49,663 bases of DNA from assembly GCA_023391695.1 (NCBI GenBank), contig JAEWAK010000004.1, forward strand, positions 1 to 49,663. The letters run 5' to 3'. The translations under genes were made by a program, and so were the position numbers. Origin of the DNA: Bacillota bacterium. Its GTDB lineage: Bacteria; Bacillota; Clostridia; Lachnospirales; Lachnospiraceae. Below the pieces are notes generated by a model. It had not been told where the DNA came from and did not search any database. It saw only the letters and a program-made list of their open reading frames with translations. Shown in pieces: positions 18,801 to 27,380 of this stretch (positions within the stretch are counted from its first letter, which is position 1; every line of letters starts with the position of its first letter).

Positions 18801-21800
18801 TACCGTTAGTATTATCATAGGCATATATTTTCACATTCCCATAGGCATCGGTTTCCTGATCCACCTGTACGTTTCCATCCGTAACCTTATAGGTGACGGA
18901 GGTTAAAATTTTATTACTGCCATCTCTGATTTCAGATAAATACCCATCCGGATTATAATCATAATAGGTCGCTGCACCGGCCGGATCCACCGACTTTATT
19001 AACCGTTTATTGTCATAGTAGTAATTTACCGTTCTGCCCGCCGGATCTTCGATGCTTTTTAGCAGGCCATTTTCATAGGTGAAATTATAATCCCTGCCCA
19101 CGTAGTCTGTTAAAACCCCAGGTTTTCCCTCCGCATTCAGGCTTATCGTAAGCCGGTTGCCTTCCCTGCTTTCAATCCAAATAAGTCTGCCGTCAGCATT
19201 AAAGCCATACCTGCTTTGATCCTTTCTCGTAAGGATATAGGAGCCATCCGGCTCTTTTTTCAATGTATTCCTTGAAAAATTGGCAGTAAACGTTCCGTCA
19301 TGGTTTACCGTATAGTTTTCCTGGCTGCCATCCGGTAGTCTTACGATTTTAGTACGGTCAAAATCTTCACTGTCCGTTATGCCCGATTCATAGTTTAGTG
19401 TCCAGCCTTTCCCTAAAATTCCATTTTCCTCTCCATCCTGGGCGTTATAGGATCTTGAAAAGGATATCTCCTCCTCCAGGCACTTTACACTCATATCCGT
19501 AAACTGGTTCGAGTAATTTCCCGTCGGTGCATAGGTGCCTTTTGTCTGGCTAAAGTGAAGTGCCATTGTTGCTTCCGAACCAAGATAAGGATTATAAAAA
19601 CCAATTACAAAATCACCCATCCGCCTGTCATAGAATAATATCTTTTCTCCGGGGCTGTCAATTTCAGGGATGATCCATGGCATAAACGGACCTTCCGAAT
19701 ATGCTACACCCACAACAGGCCCGAAAACGGAATTCCAATAGTTATAGGTCAGATCCACAAACATATCCTTTCGGTATTCATAGGATACGGCCCAGTCATT
19801 ATTCTTAAACTTATTATATTTTAAAACCGGTGTAAGCGGAGTATCATGAAGTGCGATACCATATTTCGTATCCGTTATCTCGGAATTAACTACTGTGATG
19901 TTACCATAGGCACTTATATTGGAATTTCTACCATACCTTATCTTAAGATTATATGCCTCCAATTCGCCGTCACTACTTATAGCAATCCCATGCCATGCAT
20001 TATCTTCGGTAACGCCGCTGCCACCGAAAGATGGATCATAAATTGAGGTCATAATTACCGGCTCTTCATTCGTACCAATGATCAACAGCTTTCCATAGGA
20101 ATAAAAACTGCCATAATCATCACCAAGTATTATTACACCCGGCTGTATTGTAAGCGTAGAATTATAGTCTATATTTACATGCACTATATAAGTATCCTTA
20201 GGAATCGTTAAATCCGTTCTCAAAGTACCGCTTATATAAATGTGATCCGCCGCATTATTCTCCCGGTAAACATTATTGACTATTCCTGAGAACAGATCCT
20301 GAGTTTTCATTTCATAAAGTTCTACTACAACCGGATAGCCGTTATTGTTCTCAATGGTATTGTTTTCTATAATAATACCGCTTTCATCCGTTTCTACAAT
20401 ACGGATTCCGCTTGCCTGTGAAAAACGTATATCGTTATTCCTTACAATAATAGAAGCAACACCTGCTCCTGATTCATCCGGAGCTTCTGAGCCACTTTGT
20501 AAATTTCCCGCCGGTAAAAAACTAATTATCGGCTCTCCCACATTAACTCCGCCGATTCTGATATTATCCTTGACGGAATTTTGTATGGTACTGTTCTGAA
20601 GAATTACATCCATATCCGAATCAATTACGATACCGTTCTGGAAAGAGTCCGTTACCATAGAGGAATTAAGGTAAAACCTGCCCTGAACATAAATTGCACT
20701 ATAATTATTATCCTCATTATAATCTTCATAGTAACCGGCGTAGCTGACAGTCACATAATCGCCCTTAAAATCACCCGTGCCTCCCACATGGAGCCCCCGC
20801 CAGCCATCATCAAAACCGTTTACGCCGCTTCCGCCGTATTTTTGATCCAAAAGGGAAGTAAATACAATCGGATTATCTGCGGTTCCTTCCGCCACCAGTT
20901 TTCCTGAAACATCAAGATATCCTTTCGTATGATAGCCAAAAAGCACCGTCCCCGGCTGAATTGTCAGTGTACTTTCTTCCGGAACACAGATATTCTCGAT
21001 GACATACCGGTTATTATTTGAAATCGTCAGGTCATGGTATGGATTGCCTGTCAAACAGATATAATCCGCAGAAGTATTGCCGCTAAACGAATTATCATAG
21101 ATTCCTTTCAATAGGGAGGAGGACTCTATGCCGTCTAAATACAGGATAACCGGGTAGCTTAAATTATCTCTGATATCATTTCCGGTCAGGCTGAATAAAC
21201 CGGTTCCGTGGGCCGATATCCCTATACCTTCCCCGTTACCCTCTATTATATTATTCCTTATAACCAGCTCACCCGCGCCCGCCTCGTTTACATAGATTCC
21301 TCTTTCCGGCGCATTCCGGAGAATACTATTCTCAATTGTCACTCTTCCCGTATCATAGGTATATTTCGATACGACTATATTACTGTACTGTGAAGCCTCA
21401 ATTGTCGTATTATTAACTGTGATATCCGCTCCTGAATTAATTCCTATACCATCCTGAAAGGATCCCAAAATATAGGAATGGTTCAGGTTCAATCCCCCCT
21501 GTATATAAAGTGCGGCGCTGTTTTGATATTCCTGCTCAGAATAATAGCCTGCATAGTTAACCCTTATGTAGTCACCCAGAAATTCCCCGGTTCTCTCCAC
21601 ATAAATGCCGGCCCACGCATCGTTCACTCCAAAAAGACCGCTGCCTCCATATTCAGGGTCATTAACGGAGGTAAATACAACCGGCTGTTCCTCCGTACCC
21701 AGTGCCGTCAATTTACCTTCCACACGAATGATTCCTTCACCCTGGCCGCCGCCTAATAAAACAGTACCCGGCTGTATCGTTACGGTGGCTCCGGTTTTGA

Positions 21801-24714
21801 CGCCAATACGATTTATAATAAATTGATTATGATTGGAAATCGTAATATTTTCGCCGGCAGTACCGCTTAATAAAATTCTGTCATTCGAACCGTTTCCGCT
21901 AAAAGTATTTTGCGTTATCCCTTCGAAAATGGTGGAGGATTTTATACCCTCCAGATTAATACTGATTGGAAATGCGGCATTATGGGAAACTGCATTTTCA
22001 CGAATGCTGCATTCTTCCATGTTATAACCGTCCAGGCGGATCCCATCGATTCCGTTATCATCAATTAAATTATTTTCAATGGTTAATCCGCTTCCCGCAG
22101 CTTCATATATACATATTCCATATTTAGAAGCACCGTTGATTCCGCTATTCTTAATTGCGACAGATCCGGCGGCATCCTCTTTATAAACCGCAATGTTGTT
22201 ATAAGCAGATGCAGTGATCCTTGAATTCTCTATGCTGACATGATCTCCTGATCTTATGAGTATACCTTCCTGATAGGAACCGCTTACCTCGGAATTCGAA
22301 AGATAAAGTTCTCCCAATACCTGTAAGGTACTTCCATAATAACTGTCCGGTTCCTCATAATAACCCCCATATGATATCCTTACAGAATTCCCGGTAAACT
22401 CTCCGGTACTTTCTATGCTGATTCCTTTCCAGCCGTGGTTGGCCCCAATTTCCTCTTCCTCTACATTATATTGATCCTCATAAGCGGTAAATATGATATT
22501 AGCTTCTTCCGTTCCCTGTGCTATCAGTTTACCCTGCACCTTCATGCCTGCTGCGGAACAGAACTTAATTATCGTTCCAGGCATTATATTCAGGGTCGCA
22601 CCCTCGGCAATTGTTAAATCACCTTCCACAATATAAATCCCGCCTGTGATATCCCAATTGGCATCCTCAGACAGGATGCCGCCCGGGATGACAGTCTGAG
22701 TTGCCATGGATAATATGTCACTCCATGCTCCTTTCAATTCCCCGTTGATTGCTCTCACACGGTAGGAATTCTCTGTGACGGAAGAGGCATTGTAATCCGT
22801 ATAGCCGGAATCCGTTACCGTGTCAATTACCGTTCCGTTGCATTCAACCTCATAGGCCGATGCGCCATCCACCGTATCCCAGGTAAGGTATATGGACGTT
22901 ATATCAATTATCCGTGCCCTCAGATTAATTACTTTGGACGGTACTGTTAAAAGTGTGACGGAATTACTCCATTCTCCCTTTTCCAATCCCCGGAAAGCTC
23001 TTACTTTATATTCAAAATGGGAATTTGGCTGTATCTGTGTCTGGTTATAAGAAGTAACATTACCTGCATTAATAATATCACCGTTAATACTCAGTTCATA
23101 ACCATCCGCACCGGTTGCTGCCGACCAGAGGATCGTTATTCCGTCTTCCCCCTCCACCGCATTTATAAGATAGGGCAGATAGGACGGGGTTCTTACTGTT
23201 ACGGCATTACTTGCATCGGAGATATTTCCCGCTTCATCCCCCGCATACACGGTAAAAGTGTACTCCGTACCTTCCTCTGCGCCAGTCACAGTGTAGGACG
23301 TATCTCCGTCCGTTGAACCTATTAACTCAGAACCGCTATAGACCTCGTAGCCCACCACGGCAATATTATCCGAAGAAGGCTCCCAGGTAAGAATAATGGA
23401 GGATCCGTTGACAATAACAGCTTGAAGTTCAGCCGGCGCCGTGGGTGTCTGAATATCACCTAATCCGGTACGAAGTGTTTCACTTGCATCAGAAAGGTTA
23501 TACACCGAATCATAGGCTCTTACCGTGTAATCATAAATAACTCCCGGTAAAACCGTATCATCCAAATAATTTGTATCCGTTGTCCTGCCTGCCTCGATTC
23601 CGTTCCGGTAAATAATGAAACCGGCAATATCGGTATTCCCGGCCGGATTCCTCCAGCTTAAAGAAATGGCGGACCCGGATACTATCACTGCCTGAAGATT
23701 TTCCGGTGCTGATAAGGATACCGTATTATCACTGCCTGTTACTATATTAACTAAATTACTATGTTCTGAAACTTTTCCTTCCTCATCATATTCAATAAGA
23801 TAGAAACTATAGGATGCACCTTTAATTCCTGAATATGTATACTCCGTATCTGAGGTTTCCGCAATTTTTACATCATTACAGTAGATCTCATACCGGCTTT
23901 CCCCAACACCTGCCATTGCATTCCAGGAAAGTTGGATGGAAGAATCGCTTACTTCCTCCGCTGTTAAAGATAAGGGTGACGGATCCGGAAAATCACCGGC
24001 TGCCGCCTGTGATTGTTTATTTGTTTTAAGTTCCAGTACTTCACTTTCTGCCGACAGGTTCCCGGCAGCATCCCTCGCTTTTACAGTAAAGTGGCAGACC
24101 GTATCCGGTTTGAGATTTGAAGCTGTGTAACTCGTAATATCGGATAAACCAACCGGTATCGAATCAATAAAGATTTCATACGCTGTAACACCTGTATTAT
24201 CAATTGAAGGTAGCCATTCGACCGTTGCCGTAGTATCGGTAACAGAAGAAACGGCAAGACCCTGCGGCACCGACGGTGCTTCAATATCCGTCAGTTTCTT
24301 TTCCGCATCCGTTGTTACATCAACAAATTCACTTGCGGATGAAAAATTCCCTGCTGCATCCTTCGCTTTTACCATGAATGAATAGGTTGCCCCATGATTT
24401 AAGATAGTATAGGTAAAATCTGTTTCATTCGTTTCATATGTTTCCCCGTTACAGTAAACTGCATAACCTGTTACTCCAATATTATCGGTAGAAGCATCCC
24501 AGGAAATTGCTATCGTATCATAGGTCACTTCCACCGGAGTAAGTCCCAGAGGTACACTTGGGGCCTGCGTATCAACCTCCCCGGGCGGCTGCCCGTCGAT
24601 ATCTTCCGCACTTACTTTTTGCATAAGATGTGGAAATAAATTAGGTTGTACAAAATTCTGAAACAATAATGTAACAATCAATAATAAAGCTATTTTTCTG
24701 TAAATTTCTTTCAT
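12871..24714 (-). CDS. Giant secreted polymorphic toxin (FN3 + beta-helix + RHS/YD repeats + variable C-terminal toxin)
   Basis: The ATG at 24714 is preferred (AAGGAG nine bases upstream) over the GTG two codons earlier, giving about 3,947 residues. In order: a signal peptide (MKEIYRKIALLLIVTLLF, to about residue 38), seven fibronectin type III domains (about 50-675, with repeated KAKDAAGN-type loops), four related beta-helix modules of up to about 300 residues (about 676-1675, each opening near LTIQPGT and GKLxAxGT), and an RHS start region (ISFSRSYNAQDG...GKGWTLNYES, about 1745). Then come roughly 1,700 residues of YD repeats (YTYDxxGN), the Rhs core LYYLNARMYDPRTARFLQED to NDPDGHFWN (about 3520-3575), a glycine/alanine-rich hydrophobic pretoxin region, a junction (about 3750-3795) and a C-terminal toxin of about 150 residues (GGVDFIVTPNGSV...LREGGR). 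It resembles WapA-type contact-dependent toxins. The toxin activity is not identified. The frame is intact over its entire length. Confidence 0.93.
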   Translation of the reverse strand: MKEIYRKIALLLIVTLLFQNFVQPNLFPHLMQKVSAEDIDGQPPGEVDTQAPSVPLGLTPVEVTYDTIAISWDASTDNIGVTGYAVYCNGETYETNETDFTYTILNHGATYSFMVKAKDAAGNFSSASEFVDVTTDAEKKLTDIEAPSVPQGLAVSSVTDTTATVEWLPSIDNTGVTAYEIFIDSIPVGLSDITSYTASNLKPDTVCHFTVKARDAAGNLSAESEVLELKTNKQSQAAAGDFPDPSPLSLTAEEVSDSSIQLSWNAMAGVGESRYEIYCNDVKIAETSDTEYTYSGIKGASYSFYLIEYDEEGKVSEHSNLVNIVTGSDNTVSLSAPENLQAVIVSGSAISLSWRNPAGNTDIAGFIIYRNGIEAGRTTDTNYLDDTVLPGVIYDYTVRAYDSVYNLSDASETLRTGLGDIQTPTAPAELQAVIVNGSSIILTWEPSSDNIAVVGYEVYSGSELIGSTDGDTSYTVTGAEEGTEYTFTVYAGDEAGNISDASNAVTVRTPSYLPYLINAVEGEDGITILWSAATGADGYELSINGDIINAGNVTSYNQTQIQPNSHFEYKVRAFRGLEKGEWSNSVTLLTVPSKVINLRARIIDITSIYLTWDTVDGASAYEVECNGTVIDTVTDSGYTDYNASSVTENSYRVRAINGELKGAWSDILSMATQTVIPGGILSEDANWDITGGIYIVEGDLTIAEGATLNIMPGTIIKFCSAAGMKVQGKLIAQGTEEANIIFTAYEDQYNVEEEEIGANHGWKGISIESTGEFTGNSVRISYGGYYEEPDSYYGSTLQVLGELYLSNSEVSGSYQEGILIRSGDHVSIENSRITASAYNNIAVYKEDAAGSVAIKNSGINGASKYGICIYEAAGSGLTIENNLIDDNGIDGIRLDGYNMEECSIRENAVSHNAAFPISINLEGIKSSTIFEGITQNTFSGNGSNDRILLSGTAGENITISNHNQFIINRIGVKTGATVTIQPGTVLLGGGQGEGIIRVEGKLTALGTEEQPVVFTSVNDPEYGGSGLFGVNDAWAGIYVERTGEFLGDYIRVNYAGYYSEQEYQNSAALYIQGGLNLNHSYILGSFQDGIGINSGADITVNNTTIEASQYSNIVVSKYTYDTGRVTIENSILRNAPERGIYVNEAGAGELVIRNNIIEGNGEGIGISAHGTGLFSLTGNDIRDNLSYPVILYLDGIESSSLLKGIYDNSFSGNTSADYICLTGNPYHDLTISNNNRYVIENICVPEESTLTIQPGTVLFGYHTKGYLDVSGKLVAEGTADNPIVFTSLLDQKYGGSGVNGFDDGWRGLHVGGTGDFKGDYVTVSYAGYYEDYNEDNNYSAIYVQGRFYLNSSMVTDSFQNGIVIDSDMDVILQNSTIQNSVKDNIRIGGVNVGEPIISFLPAGNLQSGSEAPDESGAGVASIIVRNNDIRFSQASGIRIVETDESGIIIENNTIENNNGYPVVVELYEMKTQDLFSGIVNNVYRENNAADHIYISGTLRTDLTIPKDTYIVHVNIDYNSTLTIQPGVIILGDDYGSFYSYGKLLIIGTNEEPVIMTSIYDPSFGGSGVTEDNAWHGIAISSDGELEAYNLKIRYGRNSNISAYGNITVVNSEITDTKYGIALHDTPLTPVLKYNKFKNNDWAVSYEYRKDMFVDLTYNYWNSVFGPVVGVAYSEGPFMPWIIPEIDSPGEKILFYDRRMGDFVIGFYNPYLGSEATMALHFSQTKGTYAPTGNYSNQFTDMSVKCLEEEISFSRSYNAQDGEENGILGKGWTLNYESGITDSEDFDRTKIVRLPDGSQENYTVNHDGTFTANFSRNTLKKEPDGSYILTRKDQSRYGFNADGRLIWIESREGNRLTISLNAEGKPGVLTDYVGRDYNFTYENGLLKSIEDPAGRTVNYYYDNKRLIKSVDPAGAATYYDYNPDGYLSEIRDGSNKILTSVTYKVTDGNVQVDQETDAYGNVKIYAYDNTNGKTIITDSNGRITTQWYDSTYNVTHSTDPDGRETKAAYSAEEGINKYGELSSVTDRNGSTTDYKRDVNGNIIRETYEDGSYKIYTYDDKNNLISECDEEGKYTYYIYDSTGNFLLKTVKPFNGTDPYSGNEDDDRYAITRYTYYDKGEDGIPVKGLIKTVTDPNGCTITYTYDSYGNIKTATDEESNITTYTYNAVGWLMSTLSPKNELTRYTYNKNGNMETQVLEGGETTRIYYDTLGRKKQELSPNVYRITPDGEAGYRYTYYPSGKLYTVTDPEDNVTTYTYDRYGNTLTETKPNGSIYSYEYDNMNRVVSESVQDSDISDKVLLKFYDYAILNGGATQTTQVVYLNESETATTVMEYDYAGRLVKQANPDGGIIKTVYNKNGTVYSVSDALGNITYHKYDGLNRLAEQWLPFEYRSYTYKIYAYDGNGNMTFKGTGIIPVSLWDTTDDLISTSYVYGLNDRLYSVYGPGDAATEYRYDKNGNVSAETVYLDEETAKETEYEYNYLGKVETVTQHVAAGDIYGHGFDEKEDITLITSYLYDANGNVISQKTPDQKVTAYTYDKLDRQTSRTLKETDEYGNPADITTTAAYDFAGNIITGTDANGNITKNNYNSRGLLESTIDPEAGKTAYYYDNTGRLVAKVLPESFAEGASLSEMSRSQFIYDRMNRVILEQDIYYNEAEDAFETINAKAYQYDLNGNVIKSLDALGYESGVGATIEDRIESGYGTYNTYNNAGMLADTISPESLDRGLSFDMVYYYDAAGRKVYEIDANDVEKVYYYDDAGRLTKATVMDSPEKILKESTYDDMGNLLTETDGNGNVTAYSYNRLGLLSSRTEPGDESIDAYTIRNQYNELGQLVYQKNNMGKVLTYTYNHDGQVLTQTEQKEDGSEKITVSNAYDRNGNLRFATDANGVTTEKVYDGLNREIQSKITVSGSEQVTENTYDKNGNLLTVKDYLGNIYTNEYDALDRLIQKTDPYGKVMEKYEYNDNHVQVRSYDALDNVTVYTYDKNNRLISTMDPSGHIVSQSYDNAGNIAAREDGNNNVTAYGYDILNRLNNVTDAKGETTDYTYDWNGNLLTQKDGNGNTVTYSYNPANLPVSKEDPNAEEESGRTEHYTYYPDGTLKNKSDRNGNTFSYSYDIHGNLVKEAAGDAVITYTYDNNKNMLSMADGTGKTARTYDELSRTLTKTVPNVGTIAFEYDITEGEEPGYSRESSTDPKGNVTDKVYDRAGRLSRVIVGTDVSAYTYYDNGNRESIVYSNGTREEYTYYANNQMETLINKRADGSVMDSYRYTYDSAGNQLTKDETINGVLKGITAYTYDPLSRLDSVTEPGGRITTYNYDKAGNRLGEIITDGSTVTENRYNYNEQNRLTNITTKVNNVVTGITDYTYDNNGNQRKTIINTYAEGAVVSTVTAADNTYDPFNQLIRTVTEDGTAVNNEYNAEGYRTVKEVDGEKTYYLYEGNKVILELDEEGEQAARNIYGTNLLLRTADDETYYYLYNGHADVTALITGNGTVASTYYYDAFGNILESTGHADNSILYSGYQYDKETGLYYLNARMYDPRTARFLQEDTYTGDPNDPLSLNLYTYCANEPVMRNDPDGHFWNIIIGGVIGAVVNTGFTAVGDFLDDGKFNSGWKAYAGAAAEGAITGAVVGATGGASLATQLTVGAVASGAGNAANQYINTGKVDVGQAVMTGVTDITLGLGMAKAGKLLGATKIGQKVIQKADDAMTAVSNKFSRGVAKAADVEQAVKNKFKKSVSTAADLDLTDLNKVKNPFSNNIGLDLPGTGSLDNLGVKTTGNMLEMGSPYDLLKQSGIPTTLGDLDRELLDSGGWVMKNKGIDGNSKLALPEPQVSPRWKAAQEKLAKAAQGSGDSGGVDFIVTPNGSVMPTNKNLNLIGSNGNNAGDWFQIHNYGDSHYDKALGYKLRFPHTHYPEVNTNAIFTSIKRKARVTTASDIDYVDQILRNGIMRLREGGR
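13351..13630 (-). repeat. Direct repeat of the Rhs junction, copy inside the intact giant toxin gene
   Basis: This is the in-frame parent copy, encoding the segment from MTAVSNKFSRG through NPFSNNIGLDLPGTG to LLKQSGIPT. It lies just before the variable toxin domain. Confidence 0.8.
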
Positions 24715-24773
24715 TGGCACCTTCTCCTTACCTCAAATCAAGTATTTACATTACAATTATTACCATTACTTAC

Positions 24774-24825
24774 ATAATATTACAAAAAATGCAGAACGTC
24801 AATATAACGCGTTACATTTTTTGTA
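24774..24825 (-). promoter_or_regulatory. Promoter of the giant toxin gene with a flanking inverted repeat
   Basis: On the minus strand TTGACG (24797-24802) and TATTAT (24774-24779) are separated by exactly 17 bases, a good housekeeping-type promoter. A perfect 11-bp inverted repeat, TACAAAAAATG (24781-24791) and CATTTTTTGTA (24815-24825), brackets the -35 box with one arm in the spacer. AACGCGTT lies between the arms. This geometry suits a repressor or activator operator. The transcript leader is about 50 bases. Confidence 0.6.
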
Positions 24826-24924
24826 TTTTTTTGTTCTTTTATTCCATTTTATGTCATATAAAATAATTTGGATGACAAATTATCAGTTTTAAACCCTCCT
24901 ACCGAACAGACGGTATACCAAAAA

Positions 24925-24957
24925 AGAGGAAGCTTCCCGTTTCGGGCAGCTTCCTCT
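24925..24957 (-). terminator. Strong terminator after the oxidoreductase operon
   Basis: AGAGGAAGCTTCCCG and CGGGCAGCTTCCTCT form a 15-bp stem (one mismatch) with a 3-base loop. On the minus strand it is followed by TTTTTT. It insulates the giant toxin promoter from the upstream oxidoreductase genes. Confidence 0.88.
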
Positions 24958-25007
24958 CTTAAAGATAGAAAAATGTTTTGTTTGACTTGGGGATAATTCC
25001 GCTATTC

Positions 25008-25050
25008 GTCAAATCGGATATTCGCTTTCCGTTTTGCTACAAGCTCATAA
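25008..25050. repeat. Dispersed 45-bp hairpin repeat, copy A
   Basis: The copy reads AAATCGGATATTCG...TTCCGTTTTGCT...GCTCATAA, similar to copies at 35560-35603 and 39294-39346. CGG and CCG blocks can pair. It sits between the oxidoreductase stop and its terminator. Confidence 0.5.
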
Positions 25051-25101
25051 CCGTCCTTCCCTGACAGGTTAAAATGATTTCAGCAACACATCCGACAGTT
25101 T

Positions 25102-26172
25102 TTATTCAATTTTAACAGCCATATCTTGTGCCTTTACACATAATTCAGCCGCCTTAAAGGCATGTTCCTGGGTCATTGCATGCTCTGTCCGGTTTAAACA
25201 ATCCAGTATGAGCTGCCCAAAGTAGGGATATGCTGACTTTCCGCTTACAGGTATATGACGTTCTCCATCCTTATTTACCAGATATATATGGTCGCCGGAT
25301 GTTTCCCTGGCCACATCAATATATTTTCTCAGTTCAATATAACCTTCTGTCCCTAATAGAAACAGACGGCCGTCCCCCCATGTGCCAAGCCCGTCCGGAG
25401 TAAACCAGTCAACTCTGAAATATCCGGTAGCTCCGTTATCCGTCACCAGGGAAGCCTCTCCAAAATCTTCAAAATTAACCTGATCCTTATGATTATAATT
25501 AGCCACTTTGGAATTTACAATTACCGCATCCTTTGCCCCGGTATAGAATAAAATCTGTTCTATCTGGTGACTCCCTATATCACATAAGATACCGCCAAAC
25601 TTCTCCTTTTCATAAAACCAGCCTGGTCTTCCCTTTCCTTCTCGGTGCGGCCCCATGCCAATAACCTGAAGGACTCTGCCTATCGCCCCTTCTTCCACCA
25701 ACTGTCCGGCAAATACTGAGCTTGCATTATGCAGACGTTCACTGTAATATACCGCATACTTCTTACCGGTCGTCTTCACCTTTTCCTTAGCCTGTTCAAG
25801 CTGCTGTAAGGTGGTCAGCGGAGCTTTATCCGTGAAATAATCCTTTCCCGCGTCCATGGCACGGAGTCCAAGTGCACAGCGCTCCGAAGGTATCGCTGCT
25901 CCCGCAATCATATGTACCGAACTATCGCTTAGTATATCCTCCTCACAGCGGGCCGCCTTCACTTCCGGATAAGCTTTGCAAAAGCTTTCAACCTTGGCCG
26001 GATCCGGATCATAAACCCACTTTAACCCGGCTCCCGCTTCTCTCAGTCCATTACTCATACCGTAAATATGCCCATGGTCCAAGCCAATAACACCAAATAT
26101 AAATTCACCGTCTTTACATACCTTATTCATTCCTCCCTTTGGTGCATAATTCATTCCATTTGCTTTTGACAT
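25102..26172 (-). CDS. Gfo/Idh/MocA-family oxidoreductase
   Basis: The ATG at 26172 is chosen because GGAGGAG lies seven bases before it and inside the codons of an upstream ATG. The protein has 356 residues. The dinucleotide-binding fold begins at FIFGVIGLDHGHIYGM. The usual EKP motif is changed to TDKAPLTTLQQ, so the typical catalytic lysine sits in a DKA context. CDIGSHQIEQILFYTG fits the substrate-site G-H helix of the family. Members oxidise or epimerise sugars, inositols and sugar acids with NAD(P). It follows a second family member by 53 bases, so the pair likely acts on the same carbohydrate. Substrate unknown. Confidence 0.85.
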   Translation of the reverse strand: MSKANGMNYAPKGGMNKVCKDGEFIFGVIGLDHGHIYGMSNGLREAGAGLKWVYDPDPAKVESFCKAYPEVKAARCEEDILSDSSVHMIAGAAIPSERCALGLRAMDAGKDYFTDKAPLTTLQQLEQAKEKVKTTGKKYAVYYSERLHNASSVFAGQLVEEGAIGRVLQVIGMGPHREGKGRPGWFYEKEKFGGILCDIGSHQIEQILFYTGAKDAVIVNSKVANYNHKDQVNFEDFGEASLVTDNGATGYFRVDWFTPDGLGTWGDGRLFLLGTEGYIELRKYIDVARETSGDHIYLVNKDGERHIPVSGKSAYPYFGQLILDCLNRTEHAMTQEHAFKAAELCVKAQDMAVKIE

Positions 26173-26225
26173 AATCTGCTCCTCCATTTTCCATTATTAT
26201 ATTTATCGGATAAAACAAATATCCA

Positions 26226-27380
26226 TTATACCTCTCTTCCAATGGTTATATCATCATTCTCAAAGTTTTCAATACTTGCTGATTTTTCATAGAAGTGCGG
26301 TGCATTTGCCTGCATTCCTTCCAGTGTATAAAAAGGGTCCTCCCTGGTCAACGGAAGCTTTACTGGCTGCTTGACGACAGCCGACTTGTAAATTGCAGTT
26401 ATCAGTTCCAAAGCTCTCTTTCCGTCCTCTCCGGATACCATTACCTTTTCGCCTGTCTCAAGTGCGCCCAGTACATCATTAATTTGAGGAGTATGATTCG
26501 TGTACCTGGTTTCCGGGAGGGAGTCATAATATTCCTGTAATTCCTGTTCCAAAGCTTCATTTCTCTCCGGAAATCCATTACTTTTTGATTCAGAAGCATA
26601 TACCTTCCAAGGTGTTGATATTCTTGCCTTTTTTCCCTGGAATATAATCTGCTGCTCCTCTCCATGATGAACAACGGAACTCGTTATTTGCCCAAGAGCA
26701 CCGTTCTTATAGCTCAGTACAGCAATTGATATATCCTCTACTTCCGCATTATCATGGGAGGTGTTACTCATGACTGCCTGTACTTCTTCCGGCATTCCCA
26801 TCATCCAGACTGCCATATCAATGTGATGTACCGCATGGTTTAATGTGCATCCGCCGCCTTCTTTCTCCCAGGTGCCTCTCCACCATAAATCATAATAACA
26901 GTGTCCTCTCCACCAGAAAGAATCAATTTGTGCATGTACGATATCGCCTGCCAGCCCCGTATCCAGCGTCTTTTTCAGGTTCATATATGCGGTTCTGAAA
27001 CGGTTTTGTGCCACAACCGACAATAGTTTCCGGTTTCTGGCCGCTGCTTTTAGCATTGCGTCACATTCTTCAAGTGAGGCGGCCATGGGCTTTTCTACCA
27101 ATACATTCTTACCTGCATTCAAACTGTTTATCGCTATTTCGGCATGTACATAGGGCGGTGTGCAGATATCAATTAAGTCTATCTCACCCCTGTCCAATAT
27201 CTTTTTATGATCATCGTATACGGATGCATCAGTAAGATTGAATTTTTTCTTTTTTTCTTCTGCCTTCTCGGGATAAATATCCACCAAAGCTACAATTTTA
27301 CACCGGTCCGGGAACTTCAAATATCCCTCTATATGTGAGGAAGAGATACCCCCCGTACCGACTATTGCTACCTTTATCAT
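26226..27380 (-). CDS. Gfo/Idh/MocA-family oxidoreductase
   Basis: The 384-residue protein begins with VAIVGTGGISSSHIEGY, a Rossmann nucleotide site, and carries LVEKPMAASLEECDAM with the conserved EKP lysine near residue 97. The expected second-domain helix is GGCTLNHAVHHIDMAVWMMG. An unusual tryptophan-rich loop (SFWWRGHCYYDLWWRGTWEKEGG) precedes it and could shape an aromatic sugar-binding site. It is the first gene of a two-gene operon and faces an AraC regulator, which is the likely controller. It probably works on a plant- or mucin-derived sugar or cyclitol. This is inference. Confidence 0.9.
   Translation of the reverse strand: MIKVAIVGTGGISSSHIEGYLKFPDRCKIVALVDIYPEKAEEKKKKFNLTDASVYDDHKKILDRGEIDLIDICTPPYVHAEIAINSLNAGKNVLVEKPMAASLEECDAMLKAAARNRKLLSVVAQNRFRTAYMNLKKTLDTGLAGDIVHAQIDSFWWRGHCYYDLWWRGTWEKEGGGCTLNHAVHHIDMAVWMMGMPEEVQAVMSNTSHDNAEVEDISIAVLSYKNGALGQITSSVVHHGEEQQIIFQGKKARISTPWKVYASESKSNGFPERNEALEQELQEYYDSLPETRYTNHTPQINDVLGALETGEKVMVSGEDGKRALELITAIYKSAVVKQPVKLPLTREDPFYTLEGMQANAPHFYEKSASIENFENDDITIGREV

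Noticed and set aside
14000..19500. Dense regularly spaced short repeats that could suggest a CRISPR array or tandem repeat.
   Set aside because: They are the codons of YD repeats (YTYDxxGN) in one long open frame; spacing and sequence vary as expected for protein repeats.
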